NCBI RefSeq assembly: GCF_016801865.2
Contig: NC_068938.1
Span: 78,085,316-78,149,315, forward strand
Length of the DNA: 64,000 bases
Source of the DNA: Culex pipiens pallens
Taxonomy: Eukaryota; Arthropoda; Insecta; Diptera; Culicidae
Reading direction: 5' to 3'
Positions 22,890-35,290 of the stretch are shown one piece after another. Every line of letters begins with the position of its first letter. Within the stretch, counting starts at the first letter, position 1. Under the pieces are notes generated by a model that saw nothing but the letters and a program-made list of their open reading frames with translations, ran no database searches and had not been told where the DNA came from. A program made the translations under genes and the position numbers.

Positions 22890-24365
22890 GGGATCTCACT
22901 TAAATGTATGCAAACTATGTCAGGGTCCATCATCCGACCCATCGTTGGTAAGGTTATCAAGGACCTTTCCAACGAGTCCAAAAAATTGAAGATCTGGCAA
23001 CTCTGTCTCGAGATATGGCCACTTAAGTGATATTGATGTACTTTTTGGAAGCCGGATCTCACTTAAATGTATGTAAACTATGTCCGGATCCACCATCCAA
23101 CTTATCATTGGTTAGGTTATCAAAAAACCTTTCCAACGAGCCCAAAACATTGAAGATCTGGCAACTCTGTCTCGAGATATGGCCACTTAAGTGATATTGA
23201 TGTACTTTTTGGAAGCCGGATCTCACTTAAATGTATATAAACTATGTCCGGATTCACTATCTAACCCATCGTTGATAAGGTTATCAAAAGACCTTTCCAT
23301 CGAGCCTAAAACATTGAAGATCTGGCAACCCTGTGTCGAGACTAATCCACTTAAGTGATATTAATGTACTTTTTGGAAGCCGGATCTCACTTAAATGTAT
23401 GTAAACTATGTCCGGATCTACCATTCAATCCATCGTTAGTTAGGTTATCAAAAGACCTTTCAAACGAGTTCAAAACAATGAAGATCTGGCAACCCTGTCT
23501 CGAGATCTTGTCACTTAAGTGACATTTATGTACTTTTTTGAAGCCGGATCTCACTTAAATGTATGTAAACTATGTCCGGATTCACTATCTAACCCATCGT
23601 TGATAAGGTTATCAAAAGACCTTTCCATCGAACCTAAAACATTGAAGATCTGGCAACCCTGTGTCGAGACTAATCCACTTAAGTGATATTAATGTACTTT
23701 TTGGAAGCCGGATCTCACTTAAATGTATGTAAACTATGTCCGGATCTACCATTCAATCCATCGTTAGTTAGGTTATCAAAAGACCTTTCAAACGAGTTCA
23801 AAACAATGAAGATCTGGCAACCCTGTCTCAAGATCTTGTCACTTAAGTGACATTTATGTACTTTTTTGAAGCCGGATCTCACTTAAATGTATGTAAACTA
23901 TGTCCAGATCCACCATCCGATCCATCGTTAGTTAGGTTATTGAAAGACCTTTCCAATAAGTTCAAAACATTGAAGATCTGGCAACCCTGTCTCAAAATAT
24001 GGTCACTTAAGTGACATTTGTGTACTTTTTTATAGTCGGATCTCACTTAAATGTATGTAAACTATGTCCGTATCCATCATCCGACCCATCGTTAGTTAGG
24101 TTATCAAAAGACCTTTCAAACGAGTCCAAAACATTGAAGATCTGGCAGCCCTGTCTCGAGACTTATCCACTTAAGTGATATTTATGTACTTTTTTGAAGC
24201 CGGATCTCACTTAAATGTAAGTAAACTATGTCCAGATCCACCATCCGATCCATCGTTAGTTAGGTTATCGAAAGACCTTTCCAATAAGTTCAAAACATTG
24301 TATATCTGGCAACCCTGTCTCGAGATATGGCCACTTAAGAGATATTTATATACTTTTTTATTCTG
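22890..24365 (+). repeat. Tandem array of about 164 bp units, element copy 1
   Basis: Each unit contains GGATCTCACTTAAATGTATG, TATGTCCGGATC, GACCTTTCC, GAAGATCTGGCAACCCTGTC, CACTTAAGTGATATT and TGTACTTTTT. Neighbouring units alternate in variant sites: GACTAATCCACTTAAG recurs at about 23339 and 23667, that is every second unit, indicating a two-unit higher-order repeat. Confidence 0.92.
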
Positions 24366-24450
24366 GATCTAAAAAAATGATGAAATTTGTGTACAGCTAC
24401 AGTTGGTAATGAGTGAGGAAGGCTCCAACCACATAGGTGTATTAAGTTAG

Positions 24451-24997
24451 TTTTTTTTTCAAAAGGTTGTTTCCTTGTACATTATAAAATATTGTCAAGC
24501 TAAATTTCAAAAATAACTTTTTGATTCAAAATCAAATTTGCAATCAAAATAACTTGTGGACTGTTTTCAAGTAAAAATTTTCGAAATGTTTTCGTTTTGC
24601 TGCAAAAAATTGGTTTGTTTACATGTTTATTTGTATTTTAGTAGACTCAAAAGGTAATTCTTGATCCTTAAAAATAAAATTAATTTTAATAATTTCACAA
24701 ATTTTTGTTCAAAACATTTGGCTGGCACTGACAAAAACAAGTTTTTCACTAAATTCAAACATTAAGGGGCTGTATCTTAGCAACCAACAGTCCGATGAAC
24801 ATAGTTAAAAATTGATGGAAATTTTCAAATCGTGTTTTTTTCGTGTACCTATTTTTGGCAGAAAATCCCAATCATAGCCAATAACGTTGCTGAAGACATC
24901 AAATTGATCAAATAATCTGGCAAGTTTCATGTTCCATTAATAAAGGAACGAAAAAAAAAAAAATTAAAAATGGGAATTATCAAATTGATCAATGCTG
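24451..24997. other. AT-rich spacer, nothing recognised
   Basis: No coding frame, element end or RNA gene seen. Confidence 0.4.
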
Positions 24998-25170
24998 TTA
25001 AAGGACGTATTACACTATGATAAACAAACAGAGAATCTCGCACTTTTTCGTGTTTGACAGTTTGCCAAACTCGCAAACGCAGCAAAATGTAAGCAGGCTG
25101 ACAAATTCAGGCAAACTGTCAAAAAGTGCGAGTTTGTATGATTGTTTGTCATAGTATTATACCTCCTTAA
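24998..25170. mobile_element. MITE with long inverted repeats and TTAA ends, family M1 copy 1
   Basis: TTAA at 24998-25001 and 25167-25170 bound the element. The ends read GGACGTATTACACTATGA (left) and, as complement, GGAGGTATAATACTATGA (right), continuing to CTCGCACTTTTT and TGACAGTTTGCC in both arms. Length about 170 bp, non-coding. TTAA could be a piggyBac-like target site; a TA site within it is also possible. A truncated relative lies at 48637. Confidence 0.8.
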
Positions 25171-25218
25171 GTTGCTAGCAGCAATGAAAGAATCTTCACC
25201 AACAGGAAATCTTTTGAC

Positions 25219-25449
25219 GCTCATCAAGAGAAAACATCGGAAAGGAACATGACTGTCCTCTTTCCCGCACGAAAAATCAGTAAAAGGAAACTGAAAAAAA
25301 TCGTCACGGGGATTATTCGGGTAGAACTCGATTACGTCCATAAACTGTCACTATTCGTAGATGATTAATGTTTGTAAACAAAACGAATTGAATCAATTTA
25401 ATTGGTGCTAACAATGAGAATCACAAAAAATCTTCTACTGATTTTTTTT
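25219..25449 (+). repeat. Interspersed repeat R, copy 1
   Basis: It aligns by eye with 42829-43090: TCATCAAGAGAAAA, the CACGAAA(A/G)ATC(A/G)GTAAAAG segment, GATTATT, TGTAAACAAA, AGTGCTGACAA-like GGTGCTAACAA, and CTGATTTT in the same order and at similar spacing. Identity of unknown origin is roughly 65-70 percent. No coding capacity; family not recognised. Confidence 0.6.
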
Positions 25450-25480
25450 TCGAAAAGTTTTGGAGCTATTTTCTGATGAG

Positions 25481-28400
25481 TCGGTAGCGTCATTTTTTCG
25501 AGTTTAGCATTGAGCTCTCAATATATTGTGAGGGAACTATTCCCTTGACTCTATATAGTGGGAGTTCACTTATCAAAATTGAAGTTTACTTCACGGAAGA
25601 TAATAGAAATAAAAATGAGCAGTTTAAGATCTAAAATATCATCATTACATAAATTCGCAGGTGACGATACTAAGTTTCAAAGTTCCCACACAAAAACATA
25701 CCAGTCTCGCGAAGATGCCATCATGTAGGGACTCACAGTGCCACAGTCAATCGAACTTAAACTTCTCGACCAACAACGAGTTCAAGAGCAAACCAGTTCC
25801 ACAGTCTCGCACATCCTCTTTCTGCCAACAGCTGTGGCTTCTTCCGATCTAGGGGTTCTCGTGGGGCTCTGACTATTCGTTCGCTATAGTTGGTGGTTTG
25901 AACTTCATCGCCGGAGGTTCGCTCAAATTACCGGTTAGTGCACGAAACGAAACCTTTGTTGGGGTGTTTGGCTATATGCTCAACAGGTCAAACCCGCTGG
26001 TTAGAGGCTAATTGGCACGCTCGTGAGCCCCCTTAAAACCTGTATTTTCACACCTTTGGAGACACATAAATCTGTTGTGGATGGTGTGTGGGAGTCTTCA
26101 TGGGTTATTTATCGTAGTAATACCTTTTTGTTTTTTAAGAGGAACTGCCAGACTGTCCCCATGCAATTTTCCTTATGAAGATTGGCAGACAGCGTGGGGG
26201 GTTCGTCGCTTGTTCCCGGTACCTTAACTGGGCATGAGGTACTGGGATTAGTGACGTCAAGATGTGTCACTAAGGAGTCATTGTCCTAACCGCGTTGCGT
26301 TGGTGGGTTCCAATGAACTGCTTAAGTGGTGATTTCCCTCACTCTCCCCCAGCCAACCCATCAGCTGATGTCTCGTTACGCTCTACAAATCACACAAACA
26401 GAGACAAAAACAGTACCTCACCAACGTGTGCGCATTCTAAGTCGTCCCTAATCACAGTTTAGCATGCAACGCCCTCCTCCCACCTTTAACAACTTCCAGT
26501 TATTCAAAGTGACTTAAGTGTGGTGCGTCGTCAGCAGTTGGAAGTTCACAGGTGAACACGTGTTTTCTCGAGCGTAGCGGGAAGAAATTCCTCGGAATCT
26601 AGGTTATTGTTAGCTCCGGGTTCAACAGCAGCAGCTAAAAACAGCTACTAAAGTGTGTTTTACTACACGGTAGAACGGAAGGGAGGGGACGCGTAGTAGA
26701 TTTTGTGGCCGATTAAAAGGGGCGTTTGAAATGGCCGGTCTCCATGGGGGAGGGGGCGCCTGCGCGATAGATCTCGGCTAATTTATGGATCCATGTGGGG
26801 CAAGATGACTATCGGGAGTTGTGCGAAGTTGGTTAAATTGACCGTTTAACAGCGTTATCGTGAGCCACGATCAGAAAGGTTGTGTCAAATTTATGATCTG
26901 GTAGCAGCTATTGGAGGGGCACTAAAAGTGGTTCTAGTTCTTGTGGTTGTAAAATTCTGATAAAAAATATGTTTTGGAAGCTGTCTTCTGGTCTTACTGA
27001 GATCGAACATCAGCGAACTTGATCAGTTGAAGGTTGTACCCTTTCTCTTATGATAATTCACCGAAAACATAACATTTTACGGAAGTCTACCTCCAAAGGC
27101 CACCAGCTCAATTGACCTAAAAATCGCTTGCGAATCTTCCAAATTGCCCACCCCAAATTGGACAATCAAGTTCAATTTGATCCCCTGCGATTTCAGTGCG
27201 CAGTTTGTCCCAATCAGCGGTGCGACCGCGTAATTGTGACAACAATAATGGCGCGAAAGGTGTTTCGAAAAGTGTCGCAAATTGATGTCTTACTTTTTTT
27301 CTTCCTATGAACAACATAATAGCACACTCACAAGAGGTGTTCATGGTTGTTTTGTCACTATCAATGACTGCAATTTTCTCGTCTTCGCGGGTTGGAGGAA
27401 AATAAATGAACGATCAATTGGTATTGTAGGGGACATTGGGGAAAAAATAATTTATCCATATTTTGTTAACAATTATTTATTCTTAATGATATCTAAGACA
27501 TTTCCAACAATTCTGTAGAAAAGTTCAAAAAATTTGCTGAAATTCAACATTCCCTACACTAAAATATCGGTCACAATAGTTAAGGTTAAGTCAAAGAAGC
27601 CATTGCCGGTGGGGTGGGAAGTGGTTGTGGGTGGGCAAACGACGAGCGGATAATTTATTAGATGCGCCAAACGAGGGGGTGGGCTTAGGAAACGTGATCA
27701 GGTGATTTCACGTGCAATTTGTGTAGGGAATCCTCGTCCGCGATGCGGTGCGCTGGTGATGGTTTTAGGAGCGATGGGATTTGATTGTTTGGAGAACTTT
27801 ATAAGTTAAAGTTTGGGAAACTTGCAATATGTCACGGATTACTGTGATTTTCCAGAATTACTTGGCAATAGTGCGTCCATCCCGGAAATTCCCGGCACAA
27901 CATTCCCGGGATTTTTTTTTTCAAAAAACCGGGATTTCTCGAATCTCTAGAACTTTTATATTTTGTATGGGGAATCCCCGGAATTAAACAAAAATCTGAT
28001 TTTTGCCTGGAAATTACATTAACATTACAATTTACAAGTTTATACTTTACTAAAATTTTGCATAAAATGGTACTATTTTATTTGTTGTCATTTTTGTTTT
28101 TTAGACATCTTAAACCATTTTTAAGCTCTTTTAATCATGCCATATAGAAATAAAGTAAAAATAAATATTTATATGATACTTATTTAATTTCAATTAGAAA
28201 TGCACAACAGAGAACAAAAAAAAAGAATCTATCTAAAAACTGCTATCCTTGTTAAAAACTCAACAAATATAAAGAAAACATCAATTTTATGACTTTTTCA
28301 AAACTCAAAACCTGGGAAAATTGGACGCCCTATTTGGAAATAATGGGGTAAATATCAACATCAGTTTGACAACTGATTTTGACGTTTGAGTGCTTTTTCA

Positions 28401-28940
28401 TTCGAATACATTTGAATTAGAGATCATCCAAATTAGCAAACATTCCGAATCCGCCTTGTACTTCTTTCAACCATAAAAAACATCAAGCGAAAACGAAATG
28501 CATTCTGCCGATTTCCCTTTAAAGAATTAAAGCAGAGCAGCAGCGCCTATTGGAGTGAGCCAGTGATGACAGGAAATTTTCTCTATAAATGCTACTTTTC
28601 GTGAGTGTTCGCTTAAAATTTCAGCAATTTTGGCAGCACTAGGCAGACCCAAAAGAGCGCTGGAAGAAAAATGAACTAAGCTGAAAATAGGAAAATGGGC
28701 ATGGCCCAATGCATTCGACTGATAAGAATGCATTTGGGATTGTTTTTTTAATGCTTGTAAAAGGAATAGCATAACTTTTAATAAAAGTGAAAATAAACAG
28801 AAATGTTCACAAAAAGTTGCTCTATTCGTTGGTGTACTTGGTTTTAGTAAATTTCAAGGAACACTCCAGATTATCCAGCATCATTCAAACACGACCGCCG
28901 ATTAGGTTTAAAATGGGGTTATTTCCCTACTAGTAGTTAC
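25481..28940. other. Long non-coding stretch including a unique island, no gene recognised
   Basis: Bases 25640-27830 are relatively balanced and free of obvious repeats; short open frames (for example 27117-27344) have no recognisable family. From 27840 the sequence becomes AT-rich, with a CCCGGGATT/CCGGGATTT motif pair at about 27905. It could be regulatory or intronic. Confidence 0.35.
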
Positions 28941-29275
28941 TTGAATTAATGGGAAATTGCACGAATTACTATGGAATTACTAGATAATTCTAGAATTACA
29001 GGAATTACTGCAGAATTGCGGAGTAATACTGGAATTACTGAATAACTTACTCAAAATCCGAATGATCCCGTACTAGCTAGAACTTAGGTTTCTTACATGA
29101 AAATTAATAGGCAATAAATAGAATCATTAAAGGTTTATCGAAATTATCTTTTTAACAGTTATTTTTTATTATTTTCTGAAGTATGTTTTCACAAAAAAGA
29201 ATCATGGAATTACCAGAATTACTGGGATTATTAGGAATTACCAGGATTACTCTGGAATTACTCAGTATCCCGAGC

Positions 29276-29550
29276 CAGGGATGCCAGATACACAGATTTG
29301 TCTGTGTTTCACAGACATTTGAGCTCGTGTTAGACATTTTTTGAGGTGCACAGACTTTTTAAAAACTTCATTAAATTGTTATTTTGTAAAAATATCAATC
29401 GAAACTTATTTCGTTAGTCTTCAAATGCTTAAAAACACAATTTTTGATAGATTTCTATGACTGTAAATTGATTTATTTGAATTTCAGACAAAGGCACAGA
29501 TATACACAGACTTTTTCACAGACATTTAAAAAAATCATATGGCATCCCTG
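29276..29550. mobile_element. MITE with 14 bp terminal inverted repeats
   Basis: CAGGGATGCCAGAT at 29276-29289 matches the complement of ATATGGCATCCCTG at 29537-29550 in 13 of 14 positions. Inside, the CACAGA(C/T) motif recurs (TTTGTCTGTG, CACAGACATTT twice). Non-coding. Confidence 0.7.
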
Positions 29551-29553
29551 TCC

Positions 29554-29994
29554 CGAGCAGACGGTAATAACTTGGGAACAACATTTTTTGACATTTGAAA
29601 ATACTAGGTCAATAACATTTAATGTTATTTATAACATGATTTGTTATTCCCCGTTATGATTTTTTTGTTATTGGATCGTTATTGTAATAACAGACTAATA
29701 ACATTTTTAGTTATTCTTCGAACAAATCTTTGTTATTATTTTTTGTTATTTTAACAACTATCCGATCATCCCAATAACAGTTCGAGGTATTCTTCCATAA
29801 CAAAAAAGGTTATTCCAAAGTTGTTTTGGCTTTCATTCAATGTCAGACCAATTAAAAATTCTGTTATGATAACATTAACTGTTATTAATCCTTATGCAAA
29901 AATAGATTTTTCAAGAAGATTCCATAACACTTTCTGTTATTTTAACAGTATTTGTTATTGAAATGACATGAATTTTGTTATTACCATCTGCCCG
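29554..29994. mobile_element. MITE with 18 bp terminal inverted repeats, AATAAC-rich
   Basis: CGAGCAGACGGTAATAAC (29554-29571) matches the complement of GTTATTACCATCTGCCCG (29977-29994) in 16 of 18 positions. The interior repeats the tetra- to hexanucleotide GTTATT/AATAAC about twenty times in both orientations. Non-coding. Confidence 0.75.
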
Positions 29995-30315
29995 GGACAT
30001 CTGGAATTACAGAATTACTTGCTCAAGTTTGAAGTAATTCCGCATGCTGGAAACCCATTGTTTTTTGAATATTGTCACCTCACCGTCACCCTGTTATTTC
30101 AGTTTTATTTTAATTTTTTTTAAATTTGGCAATGAAGTTACTTAGCCAAAATAATTAGACCTTTGTTTTATTGGCCAATATGGTGGTTCTAGCTGAAAAA
30201 TGTTAAAACAATGTGTTCTTCAGCCTCCCGGAGATATTTTTTTCTTGAAAAAGAGGATTTAGCGACTTTTCCCTATTTCGGGTAGAACGTATTGGACAAA
30301 CAAAAATACGGTTGT

Positions 30316-30517
30316 ACCGTAATCTGGGGTGAATCGGGACTACAGTCTGAATCGGGACAGCAGTTTTTAGAGCATTTAAAGCTTTTAAATTTGGAAATGG
30401 ATGTACATATTTTGTTGGCCTGAGTTTGTTCTAACCGAAACCAACCAGAAAAATCAAAATATTGTAAAAATGCTGTCCCAATTCGCCTCATGTGTCCCGA
30501 TTGACCCCAGTTTATGG
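30316..30517. mobile_element. MITE-like inverted repeat, ACTGGGGT..AATCGGGAC type
   Basis: The left end CCGTAATCTGGGGTGAATCG followed by GGAC pairs with the right end GTCCCGATTGACCCCAGTTT. A second internal copy (GAATCGGGACAG at 30348 and GCTGTCCCAATTCG at 30471) is also inverted. Total about 200 bp, non-coding. A related GGGGCAAATCGGGACAC motif occurs in foldback C. Confidence 0.7.
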
Positions 30518-32721
30518 AAATTATTTTGGTCAAGGAACTCCCATGCCATTTTGAGCCGAATCAAAAATTGGAGCACTTTTGATTTAAATTCGCTGGTTTG
30601 ACATGGAAGTGTTGCATAAGAAAAGATACTTTAGAGAGTGTTTTTTTTTATCATGTTACACTAAAATAACTTAAATTTTTTTTTTGATTTTTGGGTGTAT
30701 TAAAAAGCAAAAAATCTATTTTTTTGTTGACTATTTACAAAAAAAAAAAAAACTCCAGAACTGTGTGCATGAAGTGTAAAAGCCTTCCTCCTTACTTAGT
30801 TAAGTATTGAAAGAACGCTCCATAATCTACTAAACTCAGTGAAAATATTGGGCTTGAGCCTCAAGTCGATATGACTCGAGTATGAGCCTAAATCGATTTT
30901 AAGCTCAATTCAAAATTCTCACGATATTTTTTAGACAGCGTTGTCAGATCTTACGCTATGCTTCAAACCGAAATGTTTTCATGAATATAAAAATAGAACA
31001 AGAGCAATCGATGTTTGACGTCATATGGAATCGTGACTTAATCAAGTAATTAATCAAAGTACATTGCTTAAAATTTACTCCATTAGCAAAATTCAAAGAA
31101 ATATCGTGCGATAAATCATTCCCATCCATTGTTCGTCAAAAGCCGCAGGTTCCAGCTTAGAACAACAATCATAATGACAAGCACTCCCACCCACACAATC
31201 GTGCACGTGTAAAACTAAACCAAATCGACCGAACGGCGAAACACTTCCCAGTTCATTGGCCGCATTAAATAAGTTAGAAAAATATGGCATTGTTTGCACA
31301 ATGTGTATCGCCATCCGCCGCCAGGTGAGGGAGAGCGCGTAAAACAAGCTAAAACTCACCAATTAAGTAATAGCGCTGCATATAATCGCTTTTCTATCGC
31401 TCGAATGCCGACACCACCGCCGCCGGCCACACCAACAGCTGACCGACTAACTGACTTACAAAGTACCCCCCGGCATACAAGGGTCGATTAGCAGCAAACC
31501 AGTCGCGAGCCCCGTTAGATCATACAAAGTTTTTTTTAAACTTTTGTTTACTTGGTTGAAACACATTTGAACCCCGTTTTTGTGACGAACTTTTCGGGAC
31601 CGGTTTCAACGAGTGCCAGGTTCGTCACCCTAAACCCGTTCAAGTCTCCGCTCGTCAACGCTGCGCTGTCAGCGCATAAATCAAGCCGAGCGGTCAACCA
31701 CGTGTGGCGAAGATGATTTAATTAAGCAAACATTCGTGTGACAACCGTGACGGACGAACTTCTCGGGAAGAACGAGGAACTATCTCTCTCTCTCTTTCGC
31801 GTGACATTGATTAGTATTCAATCTGGTAGGTCGCTCCCCCGTCGACATCTGCGCGGAGAATTTGTATGCAAAGTAGCACGGTAGAACCACTGCGGGGTGA
31901 TTTGCATGCGCCGGGAGGTGAGCATTAGAAGAAGCGCACCTCCAACTGACTTGGACGGCGAAAGTGACGACACGGTGCGGTCAGGGTGAACAGGGTTTGA
32001 CCAAGTGCTTTGAAGAATCGCTCGAAGGGGTTGAGGGTGTGCTGCCGAGGTGAACAGAACTATTCCAGGCACGACACGTTGCGGAATGTTGCGATTTATG
32101 AGTGATGTAAAAGTTATAAATATTGTTGCTTTGTAGTACAAAGCAGTCACTTGGGGTAGAGGACTTTGATGTTGGTGGTCAGTAGCGGCGCCGTTAAAGT
32201 GTTAGATAATAATCTTGCGATTTTGACGAGCCGGATCGTATCACGAAGACAAGCCAGCTCTACGGATCAATCCGGGACAGATAGTGTCATTGGAGCTTGT
32301 AGTAGAAGTTGCAAAGCGATGACAGGTGGTGTCATCGTGATGAGAATTTAAACTTGTTGTGACAGCTTATATTGCTACTCGACATACATTCGTTCTCACA
32401 AAATTAAAGCAGCTTCGAAGATATCAAAACCGGCTGACAAGGGTCTGGGGGTGAGATTGAGTTATACAAATTACAACATTTGTGAAATTTTCCTTTAGAA
32501 AAAATATTTTTATAATTTTGAAATTAATTCTGAAATTTCAAATGGGCATCATAATGAATATTGACCTTTTTAAAATGTTATTCTTGATTCCAAAATTTTA
32601 AAAATATTTGTTTCGAAAGGCCAGAAAATTTAATAAATTGATTTGATTTGATTTGATGTGATAACCAACAGGGCCACAAGGATTACCTATGTAGCGGTTG
32701 CCTAGAATAAGAGTGGCTGAA
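30518..32721. other. AT-rich DNA, then an island at 31080-32400; no gene recognised
   Basis: Bases 31080-32350 are of balanced composition with CTCTCTCTCTCT at about 31780 and no long meaningful frame. The remaining parts are AT-rich. It may be regulatory. Confidence 0.35.
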
Positions 32722-33845
32722 AACTTTAATAACTTTAAAAACTTTAAAAACTTTAAAAACTTTAAAAACTTTAAAAACTTTAAAAACTTTAAAAACTTTA
32801 AAAACTTTAAAAACTTTAAAAACTTTAAAAACTTTAAAAACTTTAAAAACTTTAAAATCTTTAAAAACTTTAAAAACTTTAAAAACTTTAAAAACTTTAA
32901 AAACTTTAAAAACTTTAAAAACTTTAAAAACTTTAAAAACTTTAAAAACTTTAAAAACTTTAAAAACTTTAAAAACTTTAAAAACTTTAAAAACTTTAAA
33001 AACTTTAAAAACTTTAAAAACTTTAAAAACTTTAAAAACTTTAATAACTTCAAAAACTTTAAAAACTTTAAAAACTTTAAAAACTTTAAAAACTTTAAAA
33101 ACTTTAAAAACTTTAAAAACTTTAAAAACTTTAAAAACTTTAAAAACTTTAAAAACTTTAAAAACTTTAAAAACTTTAAAAACTTTAAAAACTTTAAAAA
33201 CTTTAAAAACTTTAAAAACTTTAAAAACTTTAAAAACTTTAAAAACTTTAAAAACTTTAAAAACTTTAAAAACTTTAAAAACTTTAAAAACTTTAAAAAC
33301 TTTAAAAACTTTAAAAACTTTAAAAACTTTAAAAACTTTAAAAACTTTAAAAACTTTAAAAACTTTAAAAACTTTAAAAACTTTAAAAACTTTAAAAACT
33401 TTAAAAACTTTAAAAACTTTAAAAACTTTAAAAACTTTAAAAACTTTAAAAACTTTAAAAACTTTAAAAACTTTAAAAACTTTAAAAACTTTAAAAACTT
33501 TAAAAACTTTAAAAACTTTAAAAACTTTAAAAACTTTAAAAACTTTAAAAACTTTAAAAACTTTAAAAACTTTAAAAACTTTAAAAACTTTAAAAACTTT
33601 AAAAACTTTAAAAACTTTAAAAACTTTAAAAACTTTAAAAACTTTAAAAACTTTAAAAACTTTAAAAACTTTAAAAACTTTAAAAACTTTAAAAACTTTA
33701 AAAACTTTAAAAACTTTAAAAACTTTAAAAACTTTAAAAACTTTAAAAACTTTAAAAACTTTAAAAACTTTTAAAACTTTAAAAACTTTAAAAACTTTAA
33801 AAACTTTAAAAACTTTAAACTTTAAAAACTTTAAACTTTAAAAAC
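32722..33845. repeat. Minisatellite, 9 bp unit TTTAAAAAC, about 1.1 kb
   Basis: About 120 near-identical units; rare variants (TTTAATAAC, TTTAAAATC, a TTTTAAAAC) and two 5-6 bp slips at the right end. The 358-residue Asn-Phe-Lys frame on the plus strand and its minus-strand counterpart are artefacts. The unit differs from that of the 19.9 kb array by one base. Confidence 0.97.
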
Positions 33846-34283
33846 AACCTTGTATGGGTGAATTAATGACATAAAATGGCTTCTTTGATCATAGAGTAGG
33901 TTCCCTCACAGTTTGAACCATATACAAAAATAATCGGTCAAATTCGCATAGAATTGCTCAATTAAAAAAATAAACTTTAAAATTTTAAAATAAAAGCTAA
34001 AAATGCATGGCATTATTACATCTGGGAACGAGTACATAAAAAAATGTATGATTTTTCCATTCATTATGTGTAAATTTAGCAATTCCGTTTTAGTGCCACT
34101 TTCTCAGTCTAAATTGTGGTAATATTACATCATAAAAGAGGTAATTTCAAACCTTGTAATTTTACACCATTAAAATTCACACATTTTTTTACTGCGTAAA
34201 TGAACGATTTGTCTTCAGCAAAATTTTGAACTTTTGAGAACTTGTTTTATTAACATCCTATAAAATTATTCGTATATTATTAT
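33846..34283. other. AT-rich spacer
   Basis: No feature recognised. Confidence 0.4.
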
Positions 34284-35290
34284 TAGGCTTAGTGATTTTT
34301 CACGCTCAAAAATTGCAAATTTTACGGGGAGCTCAATTTCAAAACACAAAATTTCACGCAAATTTCGAGGAACGAGAAAAAAGTTAAAATAGCTCTGAAA
34401 ATCTTATGTTTAAATCACAGAAACTGCTTTTGATGCTTCATTATATATTATTTAAATAAACTAAAAACAATTTCAATAATTTTGAACATGACTAAAAAAA
34501 ACATCTCCAATTTTTCCAAAATGATTCCACCTGATTTTTGGGTGGGCTCTATACATAATATATACTTTGAAACAAAGTGTAGGGCATGCGTATTCTCATT
34601 TATTGAACTGTTTTTTTTAAATATTCGACTTATACAGCTAAAAAGTTTTCGCTGATTTGCTTCATTTTATTGAATTTTATATCAAAGCAAGATTTAACAA
34701 TCTTGTCCAGCCAAAATGGGTTGAATAATTTGTATTTAAAAAATAAATTAAAAAAATTAAAGGTTTTCATCACAATATTCCAAATGTAAATACAAAAAAA
34801 ATAAGCAAAATTAATATGTTTGTAACGAAATCGAAATTTCTATTCAAAATGAAAACAAAAACAAAAAAAGTAGTATTGTTTAAAATCATCTACCCAAATA
34901 ATCAAATATCGTTAAAATAAAACAGGACTCAGAAAAATCTGATTTTTTTAAGTTGATTTCAAAGATAAAAAATACTCTTCATTTTAATTTGAAAAAAAAA
35001 AAAAACAAAGCCTGATTCTTTTAATTTCTTGTTTAACTATACCTTTTATATAAAACAGTAGTTACATTTTTATTAGCAAATGAAAATATTACTGAAATTT
35101 TTTTATTTTTTTGAAGAATTCTTCAAATGGTTCATATCAAGCTTTTCAATTGTAAACAATTAAAATTTACTTAAATAGTCTGTATGGATAAAATATTTAT
35201 TATGTCGTTATTTTGAAAAAAATATTTGCGAAAATTGATAAATTTCACGAATTCACGCCGTCCACGAAATCGTCAAAAATCACTAACCCT
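34284..35290. mobile_element. AT-rich element with about 20 bp inverted ends, right end duplicated
   Basis: AGGCTTAGTGATTTTTCACG at 34284 pairs with CGTCAAAAATCACTAACCCT ending at 35290. Near the right end the block TTTCACGAATTCACGCCGTC followed by CACGAAATCGT is repeated in altered form at 35415-35496 (ATTTCATGG...ATGCTGTCCGCGAAATCGTG...AACTAACCCTAA). About 1 kb, no coding capacity seen. Confidence 0.55.

Larger units (their letters stand above)
20889..24450 (+). mobile_element. Satellite-bearing Helentron-like element, copy 1, interrupted by a LINE
   Basis: The left end (GCCTTTCTCACTGAGGTAAGGC after TTTT) is followed by TATAATCCTGCTC, a 5' module and a GT microsatellite from 21005. A non-LTR retrotransposon splits that microsatellite (21031-22683). 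The element resumes at 22684 with the GT run, then GGCACTGGCTGAACCG, TTAGGGTCCCATAG and TATAAAAATGTGTTTTCAC. About nine units of roughly 164 bp follow (22890-24360). The 3' end has GTGAGGAAGGC, the hairpin CCACATAGGTG and ATTAAGTTAG before a T-run. No protein is encoded outside the inserted LINE. Helentron affinity is inferred from layout only. Confidence 0.8.
28945..30035. repeat. GGAATTAC-rich segment split by two MITE-like insertions
   Basis: Short runs of GGAATTACT occur at 28948-29050, 29205-29262 and again at 30001-30035. The last two stretches are separated by the elements at 29276-29550 and 29554-29994. This ordering suggests an older repeat broken by later insertions. Confidence 0.5.

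Noticed and set aside
32698..33774. 358-residue Asn-Phe-Lys open frame
   Set aside because: It is a translation of the 9 bp minisatellite, whose unit length is divisible by three; the opposite strand is open too.
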